Assembly: GCA_001464065.1 (NCBI GenBank)
Contig: LNDN01000012.1
Location: forward strand, 1 to 62,496
Direction of reading: 5' to 3'
Source: Acidobacteria bacterium Ga0077522
GTDB lineage: Bacteria > Acidobacteriota > Vicinamibacteria > Vicinamibacterales > Vicinamibacteraceae
DNA length: 62,496 nucleotides
Shown one piece after another: positions 24,608 through 32,730 of this stretch; positions within the stretch are counted from its first letter, which is position 1, and each line of letters begins with the position of its first letter. A program made the translations under genes and the position numbers. The notes under the pieces are model-generated. The model made no database searches. It was not told the origin of the DNA and was given only the letters and a program-made list of their open reading frames with translations.

Positions 24608-26746
24608 ATGCCCATGACCTCGCACGACCGCCTGCACGCACTCGACGCCGTCCGCGCCGGGGCCCTGCTGCTCGGTGTGGTGTTCCACGCCGGGTTCTCG
24701 TTCATTCCCGGCATGCCGCCGGGCCTCTGGGCGATGGTGGACCGCTCGCCGAGCACCCCGCTCGCGGTGCTCCTGTTCGCGTCGCACATGTTCCGGATGA
24801 CGCTGTTCTTCGTCATCGCCGGCGTCTTCGCCCGGATGGCGTTCCATCGTCGCGGCGCCCGCAGCTTCTGGACCAACCGCGCCACACGCATCCTCGTGCC
24901 GCTCACCGTCGGCTGGCTCGTGCTGGCGCCCACGATGGCGGGCGTGTGGATCTGGGGGCTGACGCGGACGTTCGGCGGCACGCTGCCGGCTCCACCGGCC
25001 ACTCTCCCGCCCCCTCCCGCGGCGGCGTTCCAGTTCATGCACCTGTGGTTCCTGTACTACCTGCTGGTGCTGTACGTGCTGGTGCTGGCGGTCCGCGCCC
25101 TCGTGGTGGCCGTCGACACGCGTGGGGCGGTACGTGGACGGGTCGACGCGGTGGTGGCCCGCCTTGTGGGGTCTGGCACGGCCGCCCTGGTCCTGCCCGT
25201 GCCGCTGGCGCTGGTGCTGGCGTGGACGCCGATGTGGTTCATGTGGTTCGGCATTCCCACGCCAGACCAGTCGTTCCTCCCGCGCGCCGCGTCGCTGGTC
25301 GGCTACGGCACGGCGGTGGCATTCGGATGGCTCCTGCATCGGCAGCTCCATCTGCTTGCCGCATGGAGTCGCCAGTGGCCCGTGCATCTCGGTGCCGCGA
25401 TCGTCGCGACGACGGGCTGTCTCGTGATGACCGGCCTGACGCCGCCGCTGGTGCCCGCCGTGCCTGGCGCGCCACTGTCGTTCGGGTTCGCGCTCGCCTA
25501 CGGCATCGGCATCTGGAGCTGGTCGTTCGCGGTGATCGGCCTGGCCGTGCGCTTCCTGAACCAGCCGCACGCCGTGGTGCGCTACACCGCCGATGCGTCG
25601 TACTGGATCTATCTCGCGCACCTGCCCGTGGTGGTCGCGATGCAGGTGCTGGTCGGGCAGCTGCCCTGGCACTGGAGCGTCAAGTTCCCGCTCGTGCTCG
25701 GCGTCAGCCTCGTCGCGCTCTTTGCCAGCTACCGCTACCTCGTGCGCCCCACCGTCATCGGCCAGGTCCTCAACGGACGTCGCTACCCGCGTGGCCTCGT
25801 GCGCGACGGTGTCGTTGATGCCGCCCACGAACCGGATGCGGCTCCACCACCTGCTGGTGCACCCATCCCCCTCGCGTCACTGCGGGACGTCCACAAGCGC
25901 TATGGCACGACGGTCGCGCTCGCCGGACTCGACCTCGACGTGCGTCCCGGCGAGGTGCTGGCGGTGCTCGGGCCCAACGGCGCCGGCAAGTCCACCGCCA
26001 TCGGCCTGCTGCTCGGCCTGCTCGAGCCCGACCAGGGCACGGCCTCGCTGTTCGGGCGTGCGCCGCTCGACGTCCACGCCAGGCGACGAGTGGGCGTGAT
26101 GATGCAGGACGTCGCGCTGACCCCGGAGCTGCGGGTCCGCGAGCTCATCGCCTGTGCGTCGAGCTACTACGCCACCCCGCTCACCGTGGACGAGACGCTC
26201 GCGCTGACACGACTCGACGCCCTGGCGCATCGCCCGTACGGCAAGCTCTCCGGTGGTCAGAAGCGCCTCGTGCAGTTCGCGCTCGCCGTGTGCGGCCGCC
26301 CGCAGCTGCTCTTCCTCGACGAGCCCTCCGTGGGACTGGACGTCGAGGCGCGCGAGGTGCTCTGGCAGACGGTGCGCGCCCTCGTCCACACGGGGTGCGC
26401 CATCGTGTTGACGACGCACTACCTGGAGGAGGCGGAGGCGCTCGCCGACCGCGTGGCGGTGCTGGCCGGCGGGCGACTCCTCGCCTCCGGCAGCGTCGCC
26501 GAGGTGCGGTCGCTCGTCTCGCGCAAGCACGTCACCTGCGCCAGCCGCATCGACGAGGCCGGTGTACGCACGTGGCCGGGCGTCGTCGCCGCGGTGCGCG
26601 ACGGCGAGCGACTCGCCATCACGGTCGTCGATGCCGAGGACTGTGTCAGGCGCCTGCTCGCGGCAGACGACCAGCTCCGCGATCTCGAGATTCGCCAGGC
26701 AGGTCTGGCGGAAGCGTTCTCTGCCCTCACGAAGGAGGCGGCGTAG
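24608..26746 (+). CDS. Fusion: integral-membrane acyltransferase 3 domain + ABC ATPase
   Basis: 712 residues in one uninterrupted frame. Residues 1-390 are an acyltransferase-3/OpgC-like membrane protein: RLHALDAVRAGALLLGVVFHAG at the N-terminus with the candidate catalytic H27, about ten helices, and RYTADASYWIYLAHLPVVV near the end. A Pro/Ala-rich linker (400-422) leads to a full ABC ATPase: Walker A GPNGAGKS at 455-462, signature LSGGQKR, Walker B LLFLDEPSVGLD, H-loop TTHYLEEAE and a DrrA-like C-terminal tail. The two domains are normally separate proteins. The next gene is a matching permease. The role may be coupling acylation to export (inference). Confidence 0.88.
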   Translation: MPMTSHDRLHALDAVRAGALLLGVVFHAGFSFIPGMPPGLWAMVDRSPSTPLAVLLFASHMFRMTLFFVIAGVFARMAFHRRGARSFWTNRATRILVPLTVGWLVLAPTMAGVWIWGLTRTFGGTLPAPPATLPPPPAAAFQFMHLWFLYYLLVLYVLVLAVRALVVAVDTRGAVRGRVDAVVARLVGSGTAALVLPVPLALVLAWTPMWFMWFGIPTPDQSFLPRAASLVGYGTAVAFGWLLHRQLHLLAAWSRQWPVHLGAAIVATTGCLVMTGLTPPLVPAVPGAPLSFGFALAYGIGIWSWSFAVIGLAVRFLNQPHAVVRYTADASYWIYLAHLPVVVAMQVLVGQLPWHWSVKFPLVLGVSLVALFASYRYLVRPTVIGQVLNGRRYPRGLVRDGVVDAAHEPDAAPPPAGAPIPLASLRDVHKRYGTTVALAGLDLDVRPGEVLAVLGPNGAGKSTAIGLLLGLLEPDQGTASLFGRAPLDVHARRRVGVMMQDVALTPELRVRELIACASSYYATPLTVDETLALTRLDALAHRPYGKLSGGQKRLVQFALAVCGRPQLLFLDEPSVGLDVEAREVLWQTVRALVHTGCAIVLTTHYLEEAEALADRVAVLAGGRLLASGSVAEVRSLVSRKHVTCASRIDEAGVRTWPGVVAAVRDGERLAITVVDAEDCVRRLLAADDQLRDLEIRQAGLAEAFSALTKEAA

Positions 26747-27556
26747 ATGCATCCCCTGACCACTCCGGCCGTCACCACTCCCGTCGCCAGCGACGTCGTC
26801 ATGCCGCTGCGACTCGTGCTGCGAGCGTACGCGATGGAGACCCGCGTCGAGGCCCTGCGCGTGCTGCGCACGCCCGGGCTGTCGGTGCCGTTCCTGCTGC
26901 TGCCGGTGCCGATCTACCTCTTCTTCGGCACCATCCTGCCCGCCGGCGAGATCGCGAAGAACCCGGCGCTCGGCAGCTATCTGTTCTGCAGCTGGTGTGT
27001 CTACGCGGCGATGGGGCCGGCGATGTTCGGCGCCGGGTGTACGCTCGCGGCCGAGCGCGAGGCGGGGGTCTTCCGCCTGCGTCGCGCGCTCCCGTCACCG
27101 CCCGGCGCGTGGCTGGTCGCCAAGACCGTGGTGTCGATGGCGTTCACGGCGCTCGCGGTCATCTCCATCGGCGTGACCGCGCGCATCGTCGGGGCGACCC
27201 CGCTGTCGCTGGCGCAGATGCTCATCATCGGCCTGACGATGGTGGCGGGTGCACCGGCATTCTGCGCGCTCGGCCTGTTCGTGGGGGCGCGTGCGTCGGG
27301 CTCATCGGCGCCGGCGATCATCAACGTGATCTTCCTGCCGATGCTCTGGCTCTCGGGCCTCTTCTTCCCGCTGCCCGGCTTCCTGGAGAAGCTCGTCGTG
27401 ATCTGGCCGGCGTTCCACCTCAATCAGGTGGCGATCGGCCTGGCCGGCGTCGAGGGCTTCAGCTACGTCCCCCCGACGATCTCCGCGGCCGTGCTCGTCG
27501 GCATGGCGGTGGTGTTCGGCGGGCTGGCGATCAGGCGCCTCGCGCGGCACGGGTAG
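26747..27556 (+). CDS. ABC-2-type transporter permease (DrrB-like)
   Basis: 269 residues with six helices. It has the ABC-2 family pattern: an amphipathic N-terminus, GAGCTLAAEREAGVFRLRRALPSPPGAWLVAK between helices 2 and 3, and FLPMLWLSGLFFPLPGFLEK near helix 5, a DrrB/NodJ-type signature. The start codon directly follows the stop of the fusion gene, so it is almost certainly the permease partner of that fusion's ATPase. Last gene of the GntR operon. Confidence 0.9.
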   Translation: MHPLTTPAVTTPVASDVVMPLRLVLRAYAMETRVEALRVLRTPGLSVPFLLLPVPIYLFFGTILPAGEIAKNPALGSYLFCSWCVYAAMGPAMFGAGCTLAAEREAGVFRLRRALPSPPGAWLVAKTVVSMAFTALAVISIGVTARIVGATPLSLAQMLIIGLTMVAGAPAFCALGLFVGARASGSSAPAIINVIFLPMLWLSGLFFPLPGFLEKLVVIWPAFHLNQVAIGLAGVEGFSYVPPTISAAVLVGMAVVFGGLAIRRLARHG

Positions 27557-27575
27557 CGGGCCGCGGCGACGCGCG

Positions 27576-27971
27576 TCACCGCACGGCTGCCGCGGTCGAG
27601 GCCTCGTACAGTGGCGCCAGCAGCTTGAGCCGGCTCTGCACGAGCGGCGAGGCCCTCGGCTCGTAGACGAGCACGTCCGTGCCGCCCTCGCGCACCACGA
27701 GGCGGTACGGCTGTCCCATGCGGTTCGTCAGGTGGTGCCACGCCAGCAGTTCGGCGACATCGTCGTGCCAGTTGCTGCTGCCATTCCCCATGCCCGCATC
27801 GGCGAACATCTTCAGCACCGACGGATCGGTGTCGCCGACGCGTGAGTCGAGTGGGGATATCGGGTCGATTTGCACGACGGGGGCGGGCGGCGTGGGCGCC
27901 TGCGCGCCGGCGGTGACCGGCACCGTGAGCGCCAGGGCGAACATCAGGGCGGTGGTGCGACTGGCGAGCAT
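27576..27971 (-). CDS. Hypothetical exported protein
   Basis: 131 residues with a clear signal peptide (TTALMFALALTVPVTAGA, cleaved before QAPTPPAP). The mature part has a Pro-rich start, then VLKMFADAGMGNGSSNWHDDVAELLAWHHLTNRMGQ and a basic C-terminus. I recognise no domain. Its 5' end faces the divergent DUF3592-like gene across 91 bp; its 3' end converges on the exporter operon. Third-position GC is high, so it looks genuinely coding. Confidence 0.6.
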   Translation of the reverse strand: MLASRTTALMFALALTVPVTAGAQAPTPPAPVVQIDPISPLDSRVGDTDPSVLKMFADAGMGNGSSNWHDDVAELLAWHHLTNRMGQPYRLVVREGGTDVLVYEPRASPLVQSRLKLLAPLYEASTAAAVR

Positions 27972-28062
27972 CTCTCTCCGTGGGCGAGACGTCCGAGGCG
28001 CTGACGCACGAATCACGTCCGCCGCGTCGACGGCCCTCGTGTCGATGCTACCGTGCTGGCGC

Positions 28063-28551
28063 ATGCCCTCTCGCGAGACGCTCGGCCAGGTGCTGGCGGC
28101 GACCGTGTTCGCCCTGGCGGGCGCCACGCTTGCGTACTTCGTGTGGCCGCAGATGCAACGTTCAGACACACTGCTGCGCGACGGAGTCAGGGCCGAGGCC
28201 ACCGTGGTCGCCCTCGACGCCACGACGTGCACCTCCTCCAGCTTTCGCAAGAGCTGGCCGTACCCGTGCTTCCACGCCACCGGACAGTGGTCCCATGACG
28301 GCGTCGTCTACCGGAGCACGCTGGGGCACTACAAGGACGCGACCAGGGCGCCGCTCGGCACCACGGTCGCGATCGTCTTCGCGCCGGATCCGGCAGCGGC
28401 GGTCGGGAAGGTCGACTTGCGGTTTCGCGTCGTCGGCGCCGGGCGCGATGCCCCGCGGTCGGAGCGACCGGTCTATCTGGGGCTGCTGGTACTCGCTGCG
28501 CTCCTGTGTGTGCCCCTCCCGGTGTACCTGATCAAGGCCCTGAGAGGCTGA
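28063..28551 (+). CDS. DUF3592-like membrane protein
   Basis: 162 residues. One helix near the N-terminus (VLAATVFALAGATLAYFVW) and one near the C-terminus (YLGLLVLAALLCVPLPVYLI) flank a beta domain (ATVVALD, YRSTLGH, LGTTVAIVFAPDPAAA), the layout of DUF3592 proteins. The central part contains a Cys pair. The function is unknown. A TGCTACCGT element lies shortly upstream and leaves very little leader; no Shine-Dalgarno is obvious. Confidence 0.6.
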   Translation: MPSRETLGQVLAATVFALAGATLAYFVWPQMQRSDTLLRDGVRAEATVVALDATTCTSSSFRKSWPYPCFHATGQWSHDGVVYRSTLGHYKDATRAPLGTTVAIVFAPDPAAAVGKVDLRFRVVGAGRDAPRSERPVYLGLLVLAALLCVPLPVYLIKALRG

Positions 28552-28577
28552 GCCAGGGCGCGCCCCTACCGGGGACC

Positions 28578-28931
28578 CTACCGCTTGGCCTCCGCCAGCT
28601 TCTGCTTCATCGGCTCCCAGTACCCGCGGCGCCAGCGTTCTTCGGTCCGCGGGATGAGCGCCTTCGGAACACCGCGATGCGTGAGCTTCAGTTCCGTCCC
28701 GGTCTCCACGCGACGCAGCGTGAACGCCGCCATCGAGAACACGCCCTCGGGATAGTCGCTCTCCCGCCACGCCCGTACGACGCGTTCGGCCGGCGCGAGG
28801 TCGACGACGATGCCGGTGCCCTCCCCGATGGAGAACGACTGCCCCACCTGCTCGGCTTCGGTCACGAGCAGCTGGTAGACGTCCGACGGCTCAGCCTTGA
28901 AACGGACCTTCTGGGAAATCGTCTTGCACAT
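28578..28931 (-). CDS. SRPBCC-fold (START/AHSA1-like) protein
   Basis: 117 residues: KTISQKVRFKAEPSDVYQLLV at the start, FSMAAFTLRRVETGTELKLTHRGVP in the middle, and a C-terminal GYWEPMKQKLAEAK helix. This is the AHSA1/START helix-grip pattern, although the middle is shorter than in most members. Probably a small hydrophobic ligand-binding protein. The start was chosen at MCKTISQ; the longer frame upstream is Arg/Pro-rich shadow. Confidence 0.72.
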   Translation of the reverse strand: MCKTISQKVRFKAEPSDVYQLLVTEAEQVGQSFSIGEGTGIVVDLAPAERVVRAWRESDYPEGVFSMAAFTLRRVETGTELKLTHRGVPKALIPRTEERWRRGYWEPMKQKLAEAKR

Positions 28932-29166
28932 GTTGCGCTCGTCTGTGTGTGGCCCTGACGCCGCCAGTGTGCCTCGCAGGCGTACGGGGCGCAATCGGCG
29001 ACGCCGTGGCGGCACATCCACGGGGACCGCCCACGAACCGCGCGCGGCAGACGACGGCTGAGCCGCGCAAGCTGCTCCGGTCTCGGCAGTCATGCGCGCC
29101 TGGCAGTTCCCGGTGCCGCGGTGGCAGAATCACCGCGCACTGACCACGCCAGCGAAGGAGCGAGAC

Positions 29167-29373
29167 GTGACGCCGTACATACCCACCGACTTCCCGCAGC
29201 CACCCGCCAATCCTGACGTTGAACCTGGCCCGCTGCCGCCCGAGCCTGCGCCCTGGCCTCCGCCGACCGATCCCGACACCGGGATGCCACCGGACGACAT
29301 GCCACCGGACGATCCGCCGGGCTTCGACCCGGCAGGCATGCCTGAAGACGACCCGCCGGGAGACGACTTCTGA
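29167..29373 (+). CDS. Small Pro/Asp-rich acidic protein
   Basis: 68 residues from a GTG preceded by AAGGAG at good spacing. Composition is extreme: about one third proline, many Asp, with a repeated MPPDD/MPEDDPPGDD pattern at the C-terminus. No signal peptide or helix; probably disordered. It precedes the DUF2235 gene by 68 bp in the same direction. I do not recognise a family. Confidence 0.55.
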   Translation: MTPYIPTDFPQPPANPDVEPGPLPPEPAPWPPPTDPDTGMPPDDMPPDDPPGFDPAGMPEDDPPGDDF

Positions 29374-29441
29374 GGGTTCGACGCCGCGACAGGTGAGATC
29401 CCCGCTGGGCGGTCTCAGCAAAGGGGAACCGAGGCACGCAC

Positions 29442-30974
29442 ATGGCGGTGTACGCATTCGATGGCACATGGAACCTGCGGGACCTGAAGGACGCGATCCT
29501 CACGGTCCAGCCGTCGCAGTACGGACCGGACGCCGCTTTCCGCCGTGACACAGAAGAGACGAACGTGCACCGCTTCTGCGAGTACGTCGGACTGGAGCGC
29601 TGCGAGTACCTGCAGGGTGTCGGCACACGATTCGGAGCCCTCGGCCGGATCGTCGGCGGGGCCTTCGGCGTCGGTGCGAAGTACCGCGTCCGCCGCATGT
29701 ATCGGGCGCTGTGCGAACGCTACGCGACCGACACCGACATCGACATCATCGGCTTCAGCCGCGGAGCGGCCACTGCCGTGCACTTCGCCAATGTCGTGCA
29801 CACGTACGGCGTTCGCGATCCGACACACCGGCATGCCGCGTGGCACTGGGACCCGTTGCTCGGGCTCTCGTGGCGGCTGCCGAAAGCGCGACGCACGGCG
29901 GCCGGTGCCACGCCGAGCGCGGACGATCCGCCGCCCATCCGGTTCCTGGGCGTGTGGGATACCGTGGCGAGCATTGGCCTGCCAATCGGGCCATTTCGTA
30001 ACCGTCCGACGACGCGCTGGCGCGTGTCGACCATTCCGCCCAACGTCCGCCGCAGCTTTCACGCCATGGCGCTCGACGAAGTGCGCGCGACGTTCGCCCT
30101 GATCCGCCCGGCACGAACGGAGAGCCAGGCCCGCCACTACGAGGTGTGGTTTCGCGGCGTGCATTCCAACGTGGGAGGCGGCTATCAGGACCGCGGCCTC
30201 TCGGACATCGCGCTGGCCTGGATGCTCGAGATGTACCTGTGGACGCTCGAACGCGAAGGCGGCAGCCACACGACGCCCCACGGTGTCATCTCGGCCTTGC
30301 GCCGGCTCCAGCCCACCGCCACGCTCGCTCGGGGTGCGCAGGGAGAGCAGGTGTTCGCCGCGTCGACGGCGAGTGACGAGACACCGGGCGCCGGCACCAT
30401 CGAGTCGCTCGAACCGAGCCCTGACGGCGAGGTCGGCCGTCCGCGGAGCGTCCGCCGCCAGGCGTGGCGCGCGATGCCTGCCGACGCGCTGGTGCACCAT
30501 GCGACCTACCGCCGCACGAAGAACCTGCTCCTGGACCACCATCGCGAGAACCGGCGCCTGCTGCGCCCGATTCCTGGTGACGCCCGTCCCGTCTACGACC
30601 CGCCCTACTTCCATGCCAAGACACTCCGGCAGGAAGCCGAAGACGTCGCCCGGGAGGCGTTCCATCACGTGCCCGTCCGGGCGAGCTGGCTCATCGTTGG
30701 CGGTCAGCCCGTCGTTCGCTCAGATGACTGGATTGGGCAGGGGGCAAGCCGGCGGGAGGTGCGCGTGGCCTACTCGCGCGACGTGTTCGTGAAGATCGCG
30801 ACCGAGTGGCTGCTGCAGGGGTGCTGCGCGGCCGACACCCTGACTGTGCCGGAGGTTCTGACGACGTACCGCGAGAGGCCGGTACCCGGCCCGGTCGTGG
30901 CCGCCTGGGTCGTGGCCGTGCTTCAGGGCCTCGAACCGTATCTCCCCGAGATCCGTCGATATCACACGCGATAG
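29442..30974 (+). CDS. DUF2235 alpha/beta-hydrolase-like protein (Tle1-related)
   Basis: 510 residues. The DUF2235 hallmarks are present: AVYAFDGTWN at the very N-terminus, ETNVHRFCEY, the nucleophile elbow GFSRGAA (GxSxG), FLGVWDTVASIGLP, and WFRGVHSNVGGGY with the catalytic His. DUF2235 includes phospholipase effectors of type VI secretion (Tle1) and many non-effector hydrolases. No T6SS genes are nearby. There is no signal peptide. The last 13 bp overlap a MOSC-domain remnant on the other strand. Confidence 0.88.
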   Translation: MAVYAFDGTWNLRDLKDAILTVQPSQYGPDAAFRRDTEETNVHRFCEYVGLERCEYLQGVGTRFGALGRIVGGAFGVGAKYRVRRMYRALCERYATDTDIDIIGFSRGAATAVHFANVVHTYGVRDPTHRHAAWHWDPLLGLSWRLPKARRTAAGATPSADDPPPIRFLGVWDTVASIGLPIGPFRNRPTTRWRVSTIPPNVRRSFHAMALDEVRATFALIRPARTESQARHYEVWFRGVHSNVGGGYQDRGLSDIALAWMLEMYLWTLEREGGSHTTPHGVISALRRLQPTATLARGAQGEQVFAASTASDETPGAGTIESLEPSPDGEVGRPRSVRRQAWRAMPADALVHHATYRRTKNLLLDHHRENRRLLRPIPGDARPVYDPPYFHAKTLRQEAEDVAREAFHHVPVRASWLIVGGQPVVRSDDWIGQGASRREVRVAYSRDVFVKIATEWLLQGCCAADTLTVPEVLTTYRERPVPGPVVAAWVVAVLQGLEPYLPEIRRYHTR

Positions 30975-31124
30975 ACGGCCTGGCCCACCGCCAGACGGCC
31001 GACACGCGTGACCGTCCCGTAGACGCCGGCGTTGTTGCCGTTCACGCATCGACTTGACGGGATACCTGAAGATCGCCTCGACGAACCCGACGTGTGTTTG
31101 CCCATGGTCGCCACAGAGTGCCAT
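30962..31124 (-). pseudogene. MOSC-domain gene remnant (both ends kept, middle deleted)
   Basis: The minus strand encodes the N-terminal MOSC signature VGFVEAIFRYPVKSM. After a frame change near 31045 it continues NAGVYGTVTRVGRLAVG, ending QAVYRV and a stop. These are the first and last strands of a MOSC beta-barrel (molybdenum cofactor sulfurase C-terminal domain). About 150-200 intervening residues, including the sulfur-carrying Cys, are missing. It lies just downstream of the 4-TM protein gene. Confidence 0.65.
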
Positions 31125-31144
31125 GGGTGTGAGCCGTCGACGAC

Positions 31145-31516
31145 TCAGGGCTCGGTGGCGAGCAGGTCGCGATGTCGCCACTCGAGCGCCGCCAGGCCGC
31201 CGACGAGCACCGCCTCGCCGACCAACTGAGCGAGGCCGAACGCACTCGCCTGGGTCCAGTACCGCGCCGCCAGAGCGAGACACACGAGACTCCACGCCGC
31301 GTTGGCGCCGACCAGCAGCACGACGAGCGACATGGGCCGGTGCGCACGCCGCGCCAGCATGAACGAACAGGCCCCGTACAGCAGGTTGGCCGCGCCGATC
31401 AGCAGGAGCAGGCGCAGCGGAAGCGCGTACAGGCGCGTGAGCCAGCCGCTGAGCGACAGCATGAGCACGCCGGCGACCGCGCCGGCCGTGCAGTCCACCC
31501 AGAGCAGGTGCTTCAA
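31145..31516 (-). CDS. Four-helix membrane protein (paralogue of the one at 43993-44403)
   Basis: 123 residues with four predicted helices. The TTG start is inside a TTGA overlap with the stop of the upstream DinB gene and is preceded by AAGGA, so translation is coupled. Conserved blocks shared with the second copy in this window: LLWVDCTAGA at the N-terminus, AANLLYGA, SLARRAxRPM, VGANAAWSxVCL and the ending VGGLAALEWRHR. Function unknown. Confidence 0.72.
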   Translation of the reverse strand: MKHLLWVDCTAGAVAGVLMLSLSGWLTRLYALPLRLLLLIGAANLLYGACSFMLARRAHRPMSLVVLLVGANAAWSLVCLALAARYWTQASAFGLAQLVGEAVLVGGLAALEWRHRDLLATEP

Positions 31517-32001
31517 CGCTGACCATCCTTCGGGCCGCGCGCGCCGGCATGAATCTGCCGGATGGCGCCCACGTGATAGGCAAGATGTACGACGCTGCCG
31601 ACGACGCCGTTCAACTCGACCGGTGTCAGTGCGCGGGGTACGACGACGGTCGCGAGCCAGTGCTCGATGTGCGTACGCAGTTCCGCACGCAGCCGATGCC
31701 ACTCGTCCTCCGACACGTCGCGCATCTGCCAGGCGGCGTTCCAGTCGGCGGAGTCGAACGGCTGCTCGCCGGCAGCCCAGCGGTTCATCAACGACAGCCC
31801 GTACGACACGTGGGCGACATGGGCGGCGATCGACGCCCCACCATGCGACGACATGGACGCCTCGTCGGCAGACAGGCGGTCGAGCGACGCGAGCAGCCCG
31901 GCGTCGCCGGGATTGAGCACGAAGGCGCCGGTGGGTGCGGCGCCGAACGTGAGCTCACGCATCAGCATCTGCACGCTCGTGAACAGCTCGGAGATGTTCA
32001 T
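31513..32001 (-). CDS. DinB-family protein
   Basis: 162-residue DinB/YfiT-like four-helix protein. AAHVAHVSYGLSLMNRW carries the first His ligand and HLAYHVGAIRQIH the second and third. Probably a metal-dependent thiol transferase or hydrolase of unknown substrate. A TACACT hexamer ends 6 nt before the ATG and there is no Shine-Dalgarno, so a leaderless transcript is likely. The stop overlaps the TTG start of the membrane protein gene. Confidence 0.86.
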   Translation of the reverse strand: MNISELFTSVQMLMRELTFGAAPTGAFVLNPGDAGLLASLDRLSADEASMSSHGGASIAAHVAHVSYGLSLMNRWAAGEQPFDSADWNAAWQMRDVSEDEWHRLRAELRTHIEHWLATVVVPRALTPVELNGVVGSVVHLAYHVGAIRQIHAGARGPKDGQR

Positions 32002-32007
32002 GGATTG

Positions 32008-32013
32008 AGTGTA
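32008..32013 (-). promoter_or_regulatory. -10 element of a leaderless gene (DinB)
   Basis: TACACT on the minus strand followed by six nucleotides and the ATG at 32001. No ribosome-binding site fits in that gap. Confidence 0.5.
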
Positions 32014-32072
32014 GTGTCAACGCCGCGTTCGCTTCGTCGTCTCTCGAGTTCCCGCGTACCATTCGACGGCAG

Positions 32073-32501
32073 ATGATGCGCCAGGCACTGTCCACGCTGA
32101 GGATTTCGACGAGAGGGCGCGGGTTCCAGGAGATCACGCGGGACGTCCAGCGATGTGTCGCTGAGGCCGCGGTGCAGACGGGCCTCTGCACGCTCCACCT
32201 GCAGCACACCTCGGCCTCGCTGCTGATCCAGGAGAACGCCGACCCCGACGTCCGTCGTGACTTCGAGCGGTTCTTCGCACGGCTGGTGCCCGACGGCGAT
32301 CCGCTGTTCATCCACACCGCGGAGGGCGAGGACGACATGCCGGCGCATGTGCGGACGGCACTCACGACGGTGAACCTGAGCGTGCCGGTGGCCGAAGGGC
32401 GCCTCTGCCTCGGCACCTGGCAGGGCATCTACGTCTGGGAGCATCGTCGCGCCCCGCACACCCGGTCGGTCGTCGTGCACGTCATCGGCGACGACGGCTA
32501 G
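32073..32501 (+). CDS. yjbQ: YjbQ/UPF0047 family protein
   Basis: 142 residues, full length for the family. Signatures: GFQEITRDVQ, the His-rich LHLQHTSASLLIQENADPDVRRD, EGEDDMPAHVRTAL and the C-terminal LGTWQGIYVWEHR. E. coli YjbQ has weak thiamine-phosphate synthase activity; the physiological role is unsettled. ATG at 32073 or 32076. A TACCAT hexamer lies about 12 nt upstream. Divergent from the DinB gene. Confidence 0.9.
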   Translation: MMRQALSTLRISTRGRGFQEITRDVQRCVAEAAVQTGLCTLHLQHTSASLLIQENADPDVRRDFERFFARLVPDGDPLFIHTAEGEDDMPAHVRTALTTVNLSVPVAEGRLCLGTWQGIYVWEHRRAPHTRSVVVHVIGDDG

Positions 32502-32523
32502 GGACGACCAGGCCGCCGGGTTG

Positions 32524-32709
32524 ATGCACGCGGCGAATGAGCTGGACCAGGTCGAACTCCTTGAAGCCGAACGCGCGCTCGGTGTCGACCCGGTGCACCA
32601 GGACGAGACCCGGGCACCGGCGATCAAGCAGAAGTACGCCCTCGACATGCCGGTCGACAGCGTGCAGGCGCTCTGTGAACGCTTCGGCCTGACGTTCCCG
32701 GCGGTGTAA
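32524..32709 (+). CDS. Hypothetical small ORF or gene fragment
   Basis: 61 residues (ELDQVELLEAERALGVD near the start, MPVDSVQALCERFGL near the end). Third-position GC is very high, consistent with coding sequence, but there is no Shine-Dalgarno and I recognise no family. It may be the 3' remnant of a longer gene between yjbQ and the SDR. Confidence 0.35.
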   Translation: MHAANELDQVELLEAERALGVDPVHQDETRAPAIKQKYALDMPVDSVQALCERFGLTFPAV

Positions 32710-32730
32710 GGTGCCGGGACAGGAGGCGGC

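Noticed and set aside
29442-30974. Type VI secretion effector locus
   Set aside because: DUF2235 is shared with Tle1 effectors, but there is no VgrG, PAAR, Hcp or immunity gene with recognisable features nearby.
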